A stretch of DNA of 64,000 nt from JAKFEW01 sp036675505 (GTDB lineage: Bacteria; Cyanobacteriota; Sericytochromatia; S15B-MN24; JAQBPE01): assembly GCA_036675505.1 (NCBI GenBank), contig JAKFEW010000154.1:30614-94613 (forward strand), written 5' to 3'. Position 1 is the stretch's first letter. Each line of letters opens with the position of its first letter. The position numbers and the translations under genes are program-made. The notes under the pieces are model-generated. The model ran no database searches. It saw only the letters and a program-made list of their open reading frames with translations, and was not told the DNA's origin. Of this stretch, positions 24,138 to 32,849 are shown one piece after another.

Positions 24138-25292
24138 CTAGCTCGCGGTCGTCCGAGCGCCCTGGGGGACGGTGGGGACGGGCACGGTATTGCAGATCGA
24201 TTTGAGCGTGTCGACCCACAGGTCGCCATACGCGTAGACCAGGTAGTCGCCCTTCTCGATGACGGCGTAGTTGTTCGGCGCGTGGTACGACAGCGCGCTG
24301 ATCTTCTCGACCAGCGAGAGGGCGAAGGCGCCGGCCATCAGCGTGAGGAAGGCATTCGGCTTGGTCCTGTAGGTCACGACCATGTTGCTCAGGCCGTCGT
24401 TGTAGCGCAGCAGCACGATGTCCGTGCCGTAGAGGCTCATCACGTCGACGCTGCGCAGAGAGAAGCCCTGCGGCACCTCGCTGGGCGCGAAGATCTTCTT
24501 GCCCGCCGCCCGCGCGGCGTCGATGCTCGGGAAACTCCGCATCTCGGTGGGCGTGCCGGTCTGGAGCTTGAGCTTGTTGACCTGCTTCGGCAACGTGAGC
24601 GCGAGCGAAGGCCTGGCCGAGAGCGAGAGCTGTTCATACTTGCTCACGAAATAGGCGGCCTGATCGGCGCCCCAGAAGCGCTCCTCCTTCATGATGATCC
24701 CGTTCTCCCGGGCGACCCAGAAGCGGTGGCCCGGCGGCGACGTCGGCCCGAAGCCGCGCGCCGGCTCGGCGGTGACCTTGTAGCACGGGAACAGGGCGAC
24801 CACGTCCGCCTCCGGATCGACGGTGACCTTGTAGTTGCGCTGAATCGCGGCCTGGTCCGTCGACATGTTGCCCATCACGAGATCCTTGACCTCGTCGGCG
24901 CCGCCGGGCCCGTCGCTCGTGAACAGCAAGGTCTCTTTCGGGAAAAACGCCGTCAGGCGGTTCTTCTCGAGCACGAGGTTGAGTCCCTTGATGTCCTTCG
25001 GATTTTGCAGCGATACCTGGTAGTTCTGGTTGTCGACGAAATCCACCTTGGCGTCGGCGTCGAGGATCATGTCCTGGCGGATGACCTGCTGCGAGCGCTT
25101 CCCCGTGAACTTCGTGCGCCCGTCGTTGCGCGCGACGAGTGCCAGCACGTCGGCGACGGTCGCCCGCGTGCCCTGCGCGACCGCGGGCACCGCCACCAGG
25201 GGCGAAAGCACGAGCGACGCCAGGCACGCGGCGAGCACCACGCGGGTCTGGACGGGGTGCGCCTTTGGCGAGGCCTTCGGGTTCGGGGTCAT
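24138..25292 (-). CDS. Exported MucB/RseB- or LolA-like protein
   Basis: 384 residues with a signal peptide (VVLAACLASLVLSPLVAVPAVAQG, about 18-41). The following domain (FTGKRSQQVIR, NYQVSLQNPKDIKGLNLVLE, WVARENGIIMKEERF) resembles the LolA/RseB N-terminal half-barrel that senses or carries lipids. A C-terminal domain (EVPQGFSLRSVDVM, FLTLMAGAF, YLVYAYGDL) resembles the RseB C-terminal domain. RseB/MucB proteins usually act with an anti-sigma factor, but none is adjacent. A role in envelope stress sensing or lipid handling is inferred. It is followed at 15 bases by the TonB-like gene. Confidence 0.6.
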   Translation of the reverse strand: MTPNPKASPKAHPVQTRVVLAACLASLVLSPLVAVPAVAQGTRATVADVLALVARNDGRTKFTGKRSQQVIRQDMILDADAKVDFVDNQNYQVSLQNPKDIKGLNLVLEKNRLTAFFPKETLLFTSDGPGGADEVKDLVMGNMSTDQAAIQRNYKVTVDPEADVVALFPCYKVTAEPARGFGPTSPPGHRFWVARENGIIMKEERFWGADQAAYFVSKYEQLSLSARPSLALTLPKQVNKLKLQTGTPTEMRSFPSIDAARAAGKKIFAPSEVPQGFSLRSVDVMSLYGTDIVLLRYNDGLSNMVVTYRTKPNAFLTLMAGAFALSLVEKISALSYHAPNNYAVIEKGDYLVYAYGDLWVDTLKSICNTVPVPTVPQGARTTAS

Positions 25293-25366
25293 GACTACCT
25301 CTTTTGTGCGACGTCCGGGTCCATTCGCATGACCCGGCCCCCAGCTGATTTGTTCCGTAGGTTCGC

Positions 25367-27223
25367 TCAGGGAGCGACCGTACGGATATGGAGCTCCTTG
25401 AGCTGGCGGGCGCTGATCGGGCCCGGCGCCTGCACCATCAGGTCGGTCGCGGACTGGGTCTTCGGGAAGGCAATCACGTCGCGGATCGAGTCGACCCCGG
25501 CGATCAGCATGACGATGCGGTCGAGGCCGAACGCGAGGCCGCCGTGCGGCGGGGCGCCGAACTCGAAGGCTTCGAGCATGAAGCCGAACTTGCTCAGGAT
25601 CTCCTCGTCGGAGAGCCCGAGCATCTGGAACACCTTGTTCTGCACGTCGCGGCGGTGGATACGGACGCTGCCGCCGCCGAGCTCGGTGCCGTTGAGGATC
25701 AGGTCGTAGGCCTTCGCGCGGCACTTGCCGGGGTCGGCCTCGAGGAGGTCGACGTCGCTGTCCAGCGGGGAGGTGAAGGGGTGGTGGAGGGGATCCCAGC
25801 GGTTCTCGTCGGCGTTCCACTCGAACATCGGGAAATCCACGACCCAGAGCAGCTCGAAGCGCTTCGCGTCGATCATGCCGAGCTCGGCGCCCAGCTTGAG
25901 CCGCAGGCGGCCGAGCACCTCGCGCACGATCTCGACGCGGTCCGCTGCGAAAAGCAGCAGGTCGCCGGGCTTGGCGCCCGTGACCCGGCCGATCGCCGCC
26001 GCTTCCTCGGCCGTGATGAACTTCATGACCGTCGAAGCGAAGTTGGCCGAAACCTCGGCGCCCGCGACGTCGTACGCGACGGTCTTGGCGTTCGGGTCTT
26101 CGCCGGCCTGGGCCGGCTGGACCTTGACCCAGGCGAGGCCCTTGGCGCCGAACTTCCTGGCGAACTCGGTCAGGAGGTCGATTTGCGCGCGGCTCATGTC
26201 CGCGCCCTTCGGCACGCACAGCGCCTTCACGCGGCCGCCGTTGGCGATCGCCTCGGCGAACACCTTGAACTGGCTGCCCGCGAGCGCCTCGTTGAGATCG
26301 ATCAGTTCCATGCCGAAGCGCAGGTCCGGCTTGTCCGAGCCATACTTGTCCATCGCCTCGGCGTAAGGCATGCGGCGCACGGGGCGCGGCACCTCGGCGC
26401 CGGCGAACTTCTCGAGCAGCTGGGCCATCATCTCTTCGTTGATGTCCATGATCTCGTCTTGCGTGAGGAACGAGGTCTCGACGTCGATCTGCGTGAACTC
26501 GGGCTGGCGGTCGGCCCGCAGATCCTCGTCGCGGAAGCAGCGGGCGATCTGGAAGTAGCGGTCGTAGCCGCCCACCATCAGGATTTGCTTGAAGATCTGG
26601 GGCGACTGCGGCAGGGCGAAGAACTCGCCCGGGTGCACGCGCGACGGCACGACGTAATCGCGCGCGCCTTCCGGCGTGCTCTTGGTCAGCATCGGCGTCT
26701 CGATCTCGAGGAAGCCCAGCTTGTCGAGGTACGCGCGCACGGCCATCGTGATCTTGTGGCGCATCGTGAGGGCGTGCTGGAGCTTGCTCGAACGGAGGTC
26801 GAGGTAGCGAAACTGCAGCCGCAACATCTCGTCGACGTTCTCGTCGCCGATCGGGAAGGGCTGCGCCTTCGCGGGGTTGAGGATCGTGAGCTCGCGGGTG
26901 TAGACCTCGATCTGGCCGGTCGACAAATTGGCGTTCTCCTGGCCCTCGGGACGCGCCTTCACGACGCCCTTGATGCCGATGACGAACTCGCTGCGCAGCG
27001 CGTCGGCGGCCGCGTGGGCAGCTGGCTCGGTCTGCGGGTTGAACACCACCTGGACCACGCCCGTGCGATCGCGCAGGTCGACGAAGATCACGCCGCCGTG
27101 GTCGCGCCGGCGCTGGACCCAGCCGTAGATCGTGACGGTCTGCTCGGCGGCGTCGCGGGTCACTTCCCCGCAATAGTGAGTGCGCGGGCCGATCAGCGTG
27201 CCGGGATTGGTCGTGGCGATCAT
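25367..27223 (-). CDS. aspS: Aspartyl-tRNA synthetase
   Basis: 618 residues, the length of bacterial-type AspRS. The N-terminal OB-fold anticodon domain includes VTIYGWVQRRRDHGGVIFVD. Class II motif 2 is in YFQIARCFRDEDLRADRQPEF, the bacterial GAD insertion lies around 290-420, and motif 3 is GLAFGLDRIVMLIAG. It charges tRNA-Asp. Whether it also charges tRNA-Asn cannot be decided here. It has a clear promoter (TTTACG-N17-TATAAT) about 70 bases upstream. The gene is divergent from rpsB, with promoters for both in the 290-base gap. Confidence 0.97.
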   Translation of the reverse strand: MIATTNPGTLIGPRTHYCGEVTRDAAEQTVTIYGWVQRRRDHGGVIFVDLRDRTGVVQVVFNPQTEPAAHAAADALRSEFVIGIKGVVKARPEGQENANLSTGQIEVYTRELTILNPAKAQPFPIGDENVDEMLRLQFRYLDLRSSKLQHALTMRHKITMAVRAYLDKLGFLEIETPMLTKSTPEGARDYVVPSRVHPGEFFALPQSPQIFKQILMVGGYDRYFQIARCFRDEDLRADRQPEFTQIDVETSFLTQDEIMDINEEMMAQLLEKFAGAEVPRPVRRMPYAEAMDKYGSDKPDLRFGMELIDLNEALAGSQFKVFAEAIANGGRVKALCVPKGADMSRAQIDLLTEFARKFGAKGLAWVKVQPAQAGEDPNAKTVAYDVAGAEVSANFASTVMKFITAEEAAAIGRVTGAKPGDLLLFAADRVEIVREVLGRLRLKLGAELGMIDAKRFELLWVVDFPMFEWNADENRWDPLHHPFTSPLDSDVDLLEADPGKCRAKAYDLILNGTELGGGSVRIHRRDVQNKVFQMLGLSDEEILSKFGFMLEAFEFGAPPHGGLAFGLDRIVMLIAGVDSIRDVIAFPKTQSATDLMVQAPGPISARQLKELHIRTVAP

Positions 27224-27295
27224 GGGAAAACTACCGTTCGATCGAGGGAGGGCGGAATTTCGCGCGGCCGGGCGATCACCCGGCGGAGCCTGCGT

Positions 27296-27324
27296 ATTAT
27301 ACCGGAGGCCGCTCGCTCCGTAAA
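27296..27324 (-). promoter_or_regulatory. Sigma-70-type promoter of aspS
   Basis: The minus strand has TTTACG at 27324-27319, a 17-base spacer and TATAAT at 27301-27296, preceded by CCGG. The predicted transcript start is near 27290. Confidence 0.65.
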
Positions 27325-27343
27325 CGGCGCACGGCGCCCGGCC

Positions 27344-27372
27344 TTGCGGCGGATGGGGCCCCATGATAGACT
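27344..27372 (+). promoter_or_regulatory. Putative promoter of rpsB
   Basis: TTGCGG at 27344-27349, a 17-base spacer and TAGACT at 27367-27372. The transcript would start near 27379, leaving a leader of about 138 bases before rpsB. Confidence 0.45.
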
Positions 27373-27385
27373 TGCGGATCCGCCG

Positions 27386-27401
27386 CCGGCCGTTTGGCCG
27401 G
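27386..27401 (+). promoter_or_regulatory. Hairpin in the rpsB leader
   Basis: CCGGCC-GTTT-GGCCGG near the predicted start of the rpsB transcript. Ribosomal-protein S2 leaders often carry structured autoregulatory elements; whether this is one is not shown. Confidence 0.3.
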
Positions 27402-27516
27402 ACCGGCCATCTCACACGCGGGACGCCCCCGGAGGGTGTCGAGCCCAGGCTCGATCTCCGGACCCAGAGCCCCCGCGGACGCCCAACCCACCCCCACACA
27501 CGGAGATTAGAGAATC

Positions 27517-28257
27517 ATGCCCGTCGTCGCCATGAAGAGCCTGCTCGAAGCAGGCGTCCACTTCGGCCACCAGACCCGCCGGTGGAACCCCAAGATGAAG
27601 CGCTTCATCTTCGGTGAGCGCAATGGCATCTACATCATCGACCTCGCCAAGACGAGCCGCCACCTCGACAAGGCCCATGCGTTCCTGCGCGAGCAGATCG
27701 CCTCGGGCAAGAGCGTGGTGTTCGTCGGCACGAAGAAGCAGGCCCAGGAGACCATCCGCGAGGAGGCCGGCCGCTGCAACCAGTACTTCGTGAACCAGCG
27801 CTGGCTGGGCGGGATGCTCACCAACTGGCCCACGATCGCGAAGCGGATCCAGCGGCTGAAGGAACTCGAGGGCATGAAGCTCGACGGCACCTTCGATCGC
27901 CTGCCCAAGAAGGAAGTCTCGATGCTCGAGAAAGAGCGCGAGAAGCTCGAGCGTCTGCTCGGCGGCCTCAAGGGCCTCAAGGCTCGCCCGGACGTCCTGT
28001 TCGTGATCGATCCCCGCAAGGAGCACATCGCCGTGAAGGAAGCCCGCAAGCTGGGCATCCCGATCGTCGGCATGGTCGACACGAACTGCGATCCGGACGA
28101 GGTGGATTACGTGATCCCCTCGAACGACGACGCGATTCGCGCCATCAAGCTCATCTGCGGCGCGATGGCCGACGCGGTCATCGAGGCCAAGCAGGGCGAA
28201 ACGCACGCCGAACAGGCGCCCACCGCCGTCTCCTCGACGGAAGCCGCCGCAGTCTAG
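27517..28257 (+). CDS. rpsB: 30S ribosomal protein S2
   Basis: 246 residues. It begins MPVVAMKSLLEAGVHFGHQT, the invariant S2 N-terminus, with GIYIIDLAKT, CNQYFVNQRWLGGMLTNWPT and PIVGMVDTNCDPD as expected. It is a component of the small ribosomal subunit. GGAG lies upstream of the ATG. A strong intrinsic terminator follows the stop, so the usual rpsB-tsf read-through may be limited and tsf appears to have its own -10 element. Confidence 0.98.
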   Translation: MPVVAMKSLLEAGVHFGHQTRRWNPKMKRFIFGERNGIYIIDLAKTSRHLDKAHAFLREQIASGKSVVFVGTKKQAQETIREEAGRCNQYFVNQRWLGGMLTNWPTIAKRIQRLKELEGMKLDGTFDRLPKKEVSMLEKEREKLERLLGGLKGLKARPDVLFVIDPRKEHIAVKEARKLGIPIVGMVDTNCDPDEVDYVIPSNDDAIRAIKLICGAMADAVIEAKQGETHAEQAPTAVSSTEAAAV

Positions 28258-28279
28258 CTGTCAGCCAGCACTGCAAAGG

Positions 28280-28307
28280 AGCCCGGGGCGCGAGCCCCGG
28301 GCTTTTT
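28280..28307 (+). terminator. Intrinsic terminator after rpsB
   Basis: A perfect 10-base stem, AGCCCGGGGC / GCCCCGGGCT, with a GCGA tetraloop, runs straight into TTTTT. Confidence 0.9.
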
Positions 28308-28362
28308 GATTTCCAGGGTGCACGCCTGGTGGGCAACCTGGCGATCCGTCCTCGCCTTGTGG

Positions 28363-28368
28363 TATCTT
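28363..28368 (+). promoter_or_regulatory. Extended -10 element of tsf
   Basis: TTGTGGTATCTT: TGG precedes TATCTT, 35 bases before the tsf ATG, downstream of the rpsB terminator. Confidence 0.4.
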
Positions 28369-28403
28369 GTGGCACCGTATGTAATCGACTTTAGGAGGAT
28401 ATA

Positions 28404-29303
28404 ATGGCCGAGATCAGCGCCGCCCTCGTCAAGGAACTTCGCGAGAAGACCGGCGTCGGCATGATGGACTGCAAGAAGGCCCTCGCCGAGACCAACGGCG
28501 ACGTGGAAGCGGCCATCGAGCTGCTCCGCAAGAAGGGCATGGCGAAGGCAGCGAGCAAGGGTTCGCGCGTCGCCACCGAAGGCCTCGTGGGCGCTTCCAT
28601 CAGCGCCGACGGTCGCACGGGCGCCGTCGTCGAGGTCAACTGCGAAACGGACTTCGTCGGCAAGAACGAGACCTTTGTCGCCCTCGTGAACGACATCGCC
28701 AAGTTCGTCGTCGACAAGGCCACCACGGAGGAAGGCACGGGCGCCGACCTGCTGTCGCAGCCTTCGTGGGAAGCCGGCAAGACGGTCGATGAGGTGGTGA
28801 ACGAAGCCATCCAGAAGACCGGCGAGAAAATCGAAATCCGCCGCTTCGTGCGCTACAGCGCGCCGGACGGCTCGGTGCTGGGCAGCTACATCCACCTGGG
28901 CGGCAAGATCGGCGTGCTGGTCGAGCTCAAGGGCGGCGATGCGGCCCTCGCGAAGGACGTCGCGATGCACGTCGCCGCCTCGCAGCCCCAGTTCTGCCTC
29001 CGCGAAGAGGTCCCCGCGGACGTCGTCGCGAAGGAGAAGGACATCCTGCTCGCGCAGCCCGACCTCCAGTCCAAGCCCGAGAACGTTCGGGAGAAGATGG
29101 TGGAAGGCCGCATCAGCAAGTTTTTCGAGCAGATCTGCCTCGTCGAGCAGCCCTTCGTGAAGGACCCCGGCATGACCGTGAAGGAACTGCTGGGCAAGGT
29201 GAACGCTTCGGTCTCGCGCTTCACGCGCTTCGGCCTCGGCGAGGGCCTCGAGAAGAAGGCCGACAACTTCGCGGAAGAAGTCGCCTCCTACATGAAGGCT
29301 TAG
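28404..29303 (+). CDS. tsf: Elongation factor Ts
   Basis: 299 residues. The N-terminus AEISAALVKELREKTGVGMM and DCKKALAETNGD are the EF-Ts signatures, followed by VEVNCETDFV in the core. The length indicates the full two-subdomain bacterial form. It recycles EF-Tu-GDP. AGGAGG lies five bases before the ATG. It is bounded by intrinsic terminators on both sides (28280-28307 and 29317-29347), so it can be a separate transcription unit within the conserved rpsB-tsf-pyrH-frr order. Confidence 0.98.
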   Translation: MAEISAALVKELREKTGVGMMDCKKALAETNGDVEAAIELLRKKGMAKAASKGSRVATEGLVGASISADGRTGAVVEVNCETDFVGKNETFVALVNDIAKFVVDKATTEEGTGADLLSQPSWEAGKTVDEVVNEAIQKTGEKIEIRRFVRYSAPDGSVLGSYIHLGGKIGVLVELKGGDAALAKDVAMHVAASQPQFCLREEVPADVVAKEKDILLAQPDLQSKPENVREKMVEGRISKFFEQICLVEQPFVKDPGMTVKELLGKVNASVSRFTRFGLGEGLEKKADNFAEEVASYMKA

Positions 29304-29316
29304 GCAATCGGTTCCC

Positions 29317-29347
29317 GGGAGCGAGACATTCGTCTCGCTCCCTTTCT
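29317..29347 (+). terminator. Intrinsic terminator after tsf
   Basis: A perfect 11-base stem, GGGAGCGAGAC / GTCTCGCTCCC, with an ATTC loop, is followed by TTTCT. Confidence 0.88.
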
Positions 29348-29378
29348 GTAAGCACGAGTAACACTGGGGGGATATTGA

Positions 29379-30095
29379 GTGGCTAATTCCAAGTACAAGC
29401 GCGTCCTGCTGAAGCTGTCCGGCGAGGCCCTGATGGGCGACCTGGGCTACGGCATCGACCCGAACGTCATCAAGCACATCGCGAGCGAGATCAAGGCGAT
29501 CGTGGCGAGCGAGGTCGAGCTCGCGATCGTCGTCGGCGGCGGCAACATCTTCCGCGGCATGAAGGCCAGCGCGCGGGGAATGGACCGCGCCACGGCCGAC
29601 TACGTGGGCATGCTCGCGACCGTCATGAACGCGCTCGCCCTCCAGGACGGGCTCGAAAAGGCCGGCGTGGTCACCCGCGTGCTCTCCGCGATGGAAATCA
29701 GCGAAGTCGCCGAGCCGTACATCCGCCGCCGCGCCCTGCGCCACCTCGAGAAGGGCCGCGTCATCATCTTCGCGGGCGGCACCGGCAACCCTTACTTCAC
29801 GACCGATACGGCGGCCAGCTTGCGCGCGGCCGAGATCGGCGCGGAAGTGCTCTTGAAGGCCACCAAGGTAGACGGGATCTACGATCGCGACCCGGTTGGC
29901 AACCCCGACGCCGTGAAGTATGATTCGTTGTCCTATCTGGACGTGCTCACCCAGGACCTCAAGGTGATGGACATGACGGCCATCACGCTCTGCAAGGACA
30001 ACAACATCCCGCTCATCGTCTTCGACCTCGGCCGTCCCGGCAACATCGAGCGAGCCGTGCGCGGCGAGACGATCGGCACCGTGGTACATCGGTAA
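29379..30095 (+). CDS. pyrH: UMP kinase
   Basis: 238 residues starting with GTG after a GGGGGA ribosome-binding site. KRVLLKLSGEALMGD is the N-terminal phosphate-binding loop, AIVVGGGNIFRG and YVGMLATVMNALALQD are standard, and GGTGNPYFTTDTAASLRA is the bacterial UMP kinase signature. It phosphorylates UMP in pyrimidine nucleotide synthesis. It is followed by frr at 77 bases, as in most bacteria. The preceding terminator implies a promoter in the short tsf-pyrH gap that I could not identify. Confidence 0.97.
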   Translation: MANSKYKRVLLKLSGEALMGDLGYGIDPNVIKHIASEIKAIVASEVELAIVVGGGNIFRGMKASARGMDRATADYVGMLATVMNALALQDGLEKAGVVTRVLSAMEISEVAEPYIRRRALRHLEKGRVIIFAGGTGNPYFTTDTAASLRAAEIGAEVLLKATKVDGIYDRDPVGNPDAVKYDSLSYLDVLTQDLKVMDMTAITLCKDNNIPLIVFDLGRPGNIERAVRGETIGTVVHR

Positions 30096-30172
30096 GCGCC
30101 TGAGGCTCTCACCTGGCACGACCACGCCGGGACCACACCGCCACTGATTTAGCCCTTACGAGGAATCCAGCC

Positions 30173-30733
30173 ATGTCCGTGAAAGACGTCCTCCACCAGG
30201 CCGAAGACAAGATGAAAAAGGCGATCGCCGCCACCCAGCGCGATTTCGCCAGCGTCCGCACCGGCCGCGCATCCGCCGCCTTGCTCGACCGCATCCATGT
30301 CGACTACTACGGTGCGGAAACCCCGCTCAAGGCGATGGGCAACATCTCGACGCCCGACGCGCGCACCATCACGATCCAGGTGTTCGACCGCAGCTCGGTC
30401 GCGCTGGTCGAGAAGGCGATCCAGAAGAGCGATCTGGGCCTCACGCCCAACACCGACGGCCAGCTGATCCGGCTCAACATCCCGACCCTGACCGAGGAGC
30501 GCCGCAAGGATCTGGTGAAGGTCCTCAAGAAGAGCGCCGAGGAAGGCCGCATCGCGATCCGTAACGTGCGCCGCGACGAGATGGACCAGCTCAAAAAGCT
30601 GGAAAAGGCCGGCGAGTGCACGGAAGATGACCGCAAGCGCGCCGAAGACCAGGTCCAGAAGCTCACCGACCGCTTCATCAAGGAACTCGATGACGTCCTC
30701 TCCGCCAAGGAGAAAGAGGTCATGGAAGTCTGA
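30173..30733 (+). CDS. frr: Ribosome recycling factor
   Basis: 186 residues. The signature is in DFASVRTGRASAALLDRIHV, followed by YYGAETPLKAMGNISTPDAR and RRDEMDQLKKLEKAGE. It splits post-termination ribosomes with EF-G. It is the fourth gene of the conserved rpsB-tsf-pyrH-frr order. A short gene then leads into cdsA; the usual undecaprenyl diphosphate synthase gene (uppS) between frr and cdsA is absent. Confidence 0.97.
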   Translation: MSVKDVLHQAEDKMKKAIAATQRDFASVRTGRASAALLDRIHVDYYGAETPLKAMGNISTPDARTITIQVFDRSSVALVEKAIQKSDLGLTPNTDGQLIRLNIPTLTEERRKDLVKVLKKSAEEGRIAIRNVRRDEMDQLKKLEKAGECTEDDRKRAEDQVQKLTDRFIKELDDVLSAKEKEVMEV

Positions 30734-30757
30734 GCCGGGCTTATCGAGATCCGGGCA

Positions 30758-30982
30758 GTGCAGTTGGATTCGCTGGCAGGGTTGCCGCTCGGCGAGGCGT
30801 CTGAGCGGGTGCGGGCTGCCGGGCGGGCCGCGCCCGTCGTGATCCGGACCGAGCCGCCGCGCGCACGCCATACCTACCCGCCGGATGACGCCTGGCGTGT
30901 CGTGCGCGTGCGCGAAGTCGGTACAGCGCTCGAGCTGGTCGTGGCGCCGCCGGTCAGGCCGCCGGGGGCCACGGCATGCTGA
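30758..30982 (+). CDS. Small PASTA-like protein between frr and cdsA
   Basis: 74 residues from a GTG at 30758. LDSLAGLPLGEASERVRAAG resembles the first helix-strand of a PASTA repeat, and AWRVVRVREVGTALELVVAPP the final strands. Small proteins of this kind occur between frr and the uppS/cdsA genes in some other bacteria, which supports a real gene; this is from memory. The stop overlaps the cdsA ATG by seven bases, so translation is coupled. No signal peptide, so it is cytoplasmic. Function unknown. Confidence 0.65.
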   Translation: MQLDSLAGLPLGEASERVRAAGRAAPVVIRTEPPRARHTYPPDDAWRVVRVREVGTALELVVAPPVRPPGATAC

Positions 30983-31782
30983 AACTGAGGGTCATCAGCG
31001 GCATCGCGTTCGTCGTGATGGCGCTTTTCTGCATCTGGTACGGCGGCGTCGCCTACCTGTGGATGATCACCTTCTTCGCGCTGCTCTGCGTGCGCGAGCT
31101 GTGCCGCCTCTTCATGCTGAAGGGCTACGCGCCTGCGACCTTGTTGATCACGGCCTCGGTGCTGGTGATCGACGTCATGGGCGGCGTGATGGGCCCCACC
31201 TACCTGGCGCCGATCTTCACCATCAGCGCGATCGCCATCCTGGTCTGGTTGCTCGGCCGCCCGAACCCGCGCGCCAGCATCGCAGACATCGCCACGAGCT
31301 GGTTCGCCGTCATCTACCTCGGCTTCCTGCCCTGCCACCTGATCCTGGTGCGCAACTTCCCGGAGCCTTACGGCTTCCAGTTCAGCGTGCTGCTCAACAC
31401 CTGTATCTGGGCCACAGACACGTTCGCCTACTTTGGCGGCAAGTTTTTAGGCCGCACCAAGTTGCTCGAGGCGGTGAGCCCGAAGAAGACCATCGAAGGC
31501 AGCCTGACCGGCACGCTTTGCGCCGCCGGCCTCGGCGCTTTCTGGGGCTGGCTCTTCCATTTCCCGATGTACCACGGCTTCATGTTGGGCCTGATCGTGA
31601 GCGTGGTGGCGCAAATCGGCGACCTGACCGAGTCGCTCCTCAAGCGCGACGCCGGCACGAAAGACTCGGGCTCCGCCATCCCGGGCCACGGTGGCATCCT
31701 CGACCGCCTGGACTCTTACTTGCTGACGGGCGCCGCGGTCTACTTCTACCTGCGCTGGTTCTACCACCCCTGGCTCCCGTAG
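30976..31782 (+). CDS. cdsA: Phosphatidate cytidylyltransferase
   Basis: 268 residues with about seven membrane helices. The CDP-diglyceride synthase signature is at the C-terminus: KDSGSAIPGHGGILDRLDS. It makes CDP-diacylglycerol for phospholipid synthesis in the inner membrane. An internal block WATDTFAYFGGKFLGRTKL is also standard. It is coupled to the small gene upstream. No dxr or rseP gene follows, although these often come next in other bacteria; here an unrelated hypothetical gene follows. Confidence 0.95.
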   Translation: MLKLRVISGIAFVVMALFCIWYGGVAYLWMITFFALLCVRELCRLFMLKGYAPATLLITASVLVIDVMGGVMGPTYLAPIFTISAIAILVWLLGRPNPRASIADIATSWFAVIYLGFLPCHLILVRNFPEPYGFQFSVLLNTCIWATDTFAYFGGKFLGRTKLLEAVSPKKTIEGSLTGTLCAAGLGAFWGWLFHFPMYHGFMLGLIVSVVAQIGDLTESLLKRDAGTKDSGSAIPGHGGILDRLDSYLLTGAAVYFYLRWFYHPWLP

Positions 31783-31795
31783 ACCGAGGAATGCA

Positions 31796-32482
31796 ATGGC
31801 CGAGAAGCCCCGTGAAGCCTACAAGGCCGCTTGCGCCGAGCTCGCCGAGCTGTTGGTGCCGCGCGGCTTCGCCGCAAGCCGGCAGAACCAGCAGTTCGAC
31901 CGCGTCGAGGGCGACGTGGTGCAGCAACTCTCGGTCCAGCTGCTCACTCGGTCGATCGCCGGCGAGCGCGTGGTGATGGTGCCCTGGGCGCTGGCCGGCT
32001 CGCAGCGGGTCGCCGCCCTGCACGCCGAGCGGGCGGTGCCGGTTGGCCACCGCGAGGGCTGGCTCGGCGGCGGCATGCTCGCCCACGTGACCGATCCGCG
32101 CGACCCGATGACCGACTTCAACGTGGCGACGCCGGCCCACCGCAAGGCGGCGCTCCACCACGTCGCCCGGCTGTATGAGGCGAAGGCCGTGCCATTCTGG
32201 AATCAGTTCCAGGACGCGGACGCGCTGGCGCGCCGGCTGCGGACCGAGCGGCCACCGACGCTCGACGACCGGATGGTCGAGTGGTTACTCGTGCACGACC
32301 GACGCGACGACGCGCTGGCCTGCGGGCGATTGATCTTGGATCAGGGCGGGGCGGGCGTGAAGCGGGAGTATGACGCCGCGCTGACGGCATTCCGCATGGG
32401 CGGTGTTCCCTCACCATTGCCGGCTCAGACCTACGGCACCACGCTCGCCGCGCGAGCCGTGCTCTTCGACATGACCTTCTAG
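31796..32482 (+). CDS. Hypothetical protein, DUF4304-like N-terminus
   Basis: 228 residues. The N-terminus (AYKAACAELAELLVPRGFAASRQNQQFDRV) has the helix-strand pattern of proteins in which a long helix is followed by a GF..R block, as in DUF4304, but I cannot confirm membership. The remaining sequence is soluble and mixed, with no catalytic motif seen. It starts 14 bases after cdsA, probably in the same transcript. Function unknown. Confidence 0.65.
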   Translation: MAEKPREAYKAACAELAELLVPRGFAASRQNQQFDRVEGDVVQQLSVQLLTRSIAGERVVMVPWALAGSQRVAALHAERAVPVGHREGWLGGGMLAHVTDPRDPMTDFNVATPAHRKAALHHVARLYEAKAVPFWNQFQDADALARRLRTERPPTLDDRMVEWLLVHDRRDDALACGRLILDQGGAGVKREYDAALTAFRMGGVPSPLPAQTYGTTLAARAVLFDMTF

Positions 32483-32484
32483 GG

Positions 32485-32490
32485 TATAAA
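32485..32490 (+). promoter_or_regulatory. -10 element (TATAAA) of the zinc-ribbon gene
   Basis: AGGGTATAAATCGG directly after the preceding stop codon, 53 bases before the ATG at 32543. Confidence 0.4.
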
Positions 32491-32542
32491 TCGGCGGGGC
32501 GCCGGCGCCCCTCACACCTCCAACGCAGAAAGGAGCCCGGAC

Positions 32543-32842
32543 ATGCCCAGCCCGAGCGAGCAGGAAGAGCAGTGGTTCAAGGAGCAGGAGCTCAAGAAAA
32601 AGGCGGACGCCGCCGCCGCTGAACAGCACCAGATGACGATCGCCGAGCGCGAGGCCCGCAAGCAGGCGCATTGGATGAAGTGCCCGAAGTGCGGCGGCGA
32701 CCTTGCCGAGCGGGATTACGAGGGCATCAAGATCGACCAGTGTGGCGATTGCCATGGCGTCTGGCTCGACGCCGGCGAGCTCGAGCAGATCGGCCATGAG
32801 AAGGCCGGCGGCCTGTTCGGGTTCTTGACGCGCAAGAAGTAG
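32543..32842 (+). CDS. TFIIB-type zinc-ribbon protein
   Basis: 99 residues. A charged helical N-terminus (about 1-48, EQEEQWFKEQELKKKADA) precedes a zf-TFIIB domain: MKCPKCGGDLAERDYEGIKI then DQCGDCHGVWLDAGELEQI, giving the four zinc cysteines and the WLDAGE..I ending. Such small proteins are widespread and uncharacterised. It has its own -10 element and an AAAGGAG ribosome-binding site. A long hairpin follows between it and the converging TauE-type gene. Confidence 0.85.
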   Translation: MPSPSEQEEQWFKEQELKKKADAAAAEQHQMTIAEREARKQAHWMKCPKCGGDLAERDYEGIKIDQCGDCHGVWLDAGELEQIGHEKAGGLFGFLTRKK

Positions 32843-32849
32843 CCCAGAC

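Noticed and set aside
25297..27230. Plus-strand open frame of 715 codons across aspS
   Set aside because: It is the antisense of aspS; the minus-strand protein is an unmistakable synthetase with its own promoter.
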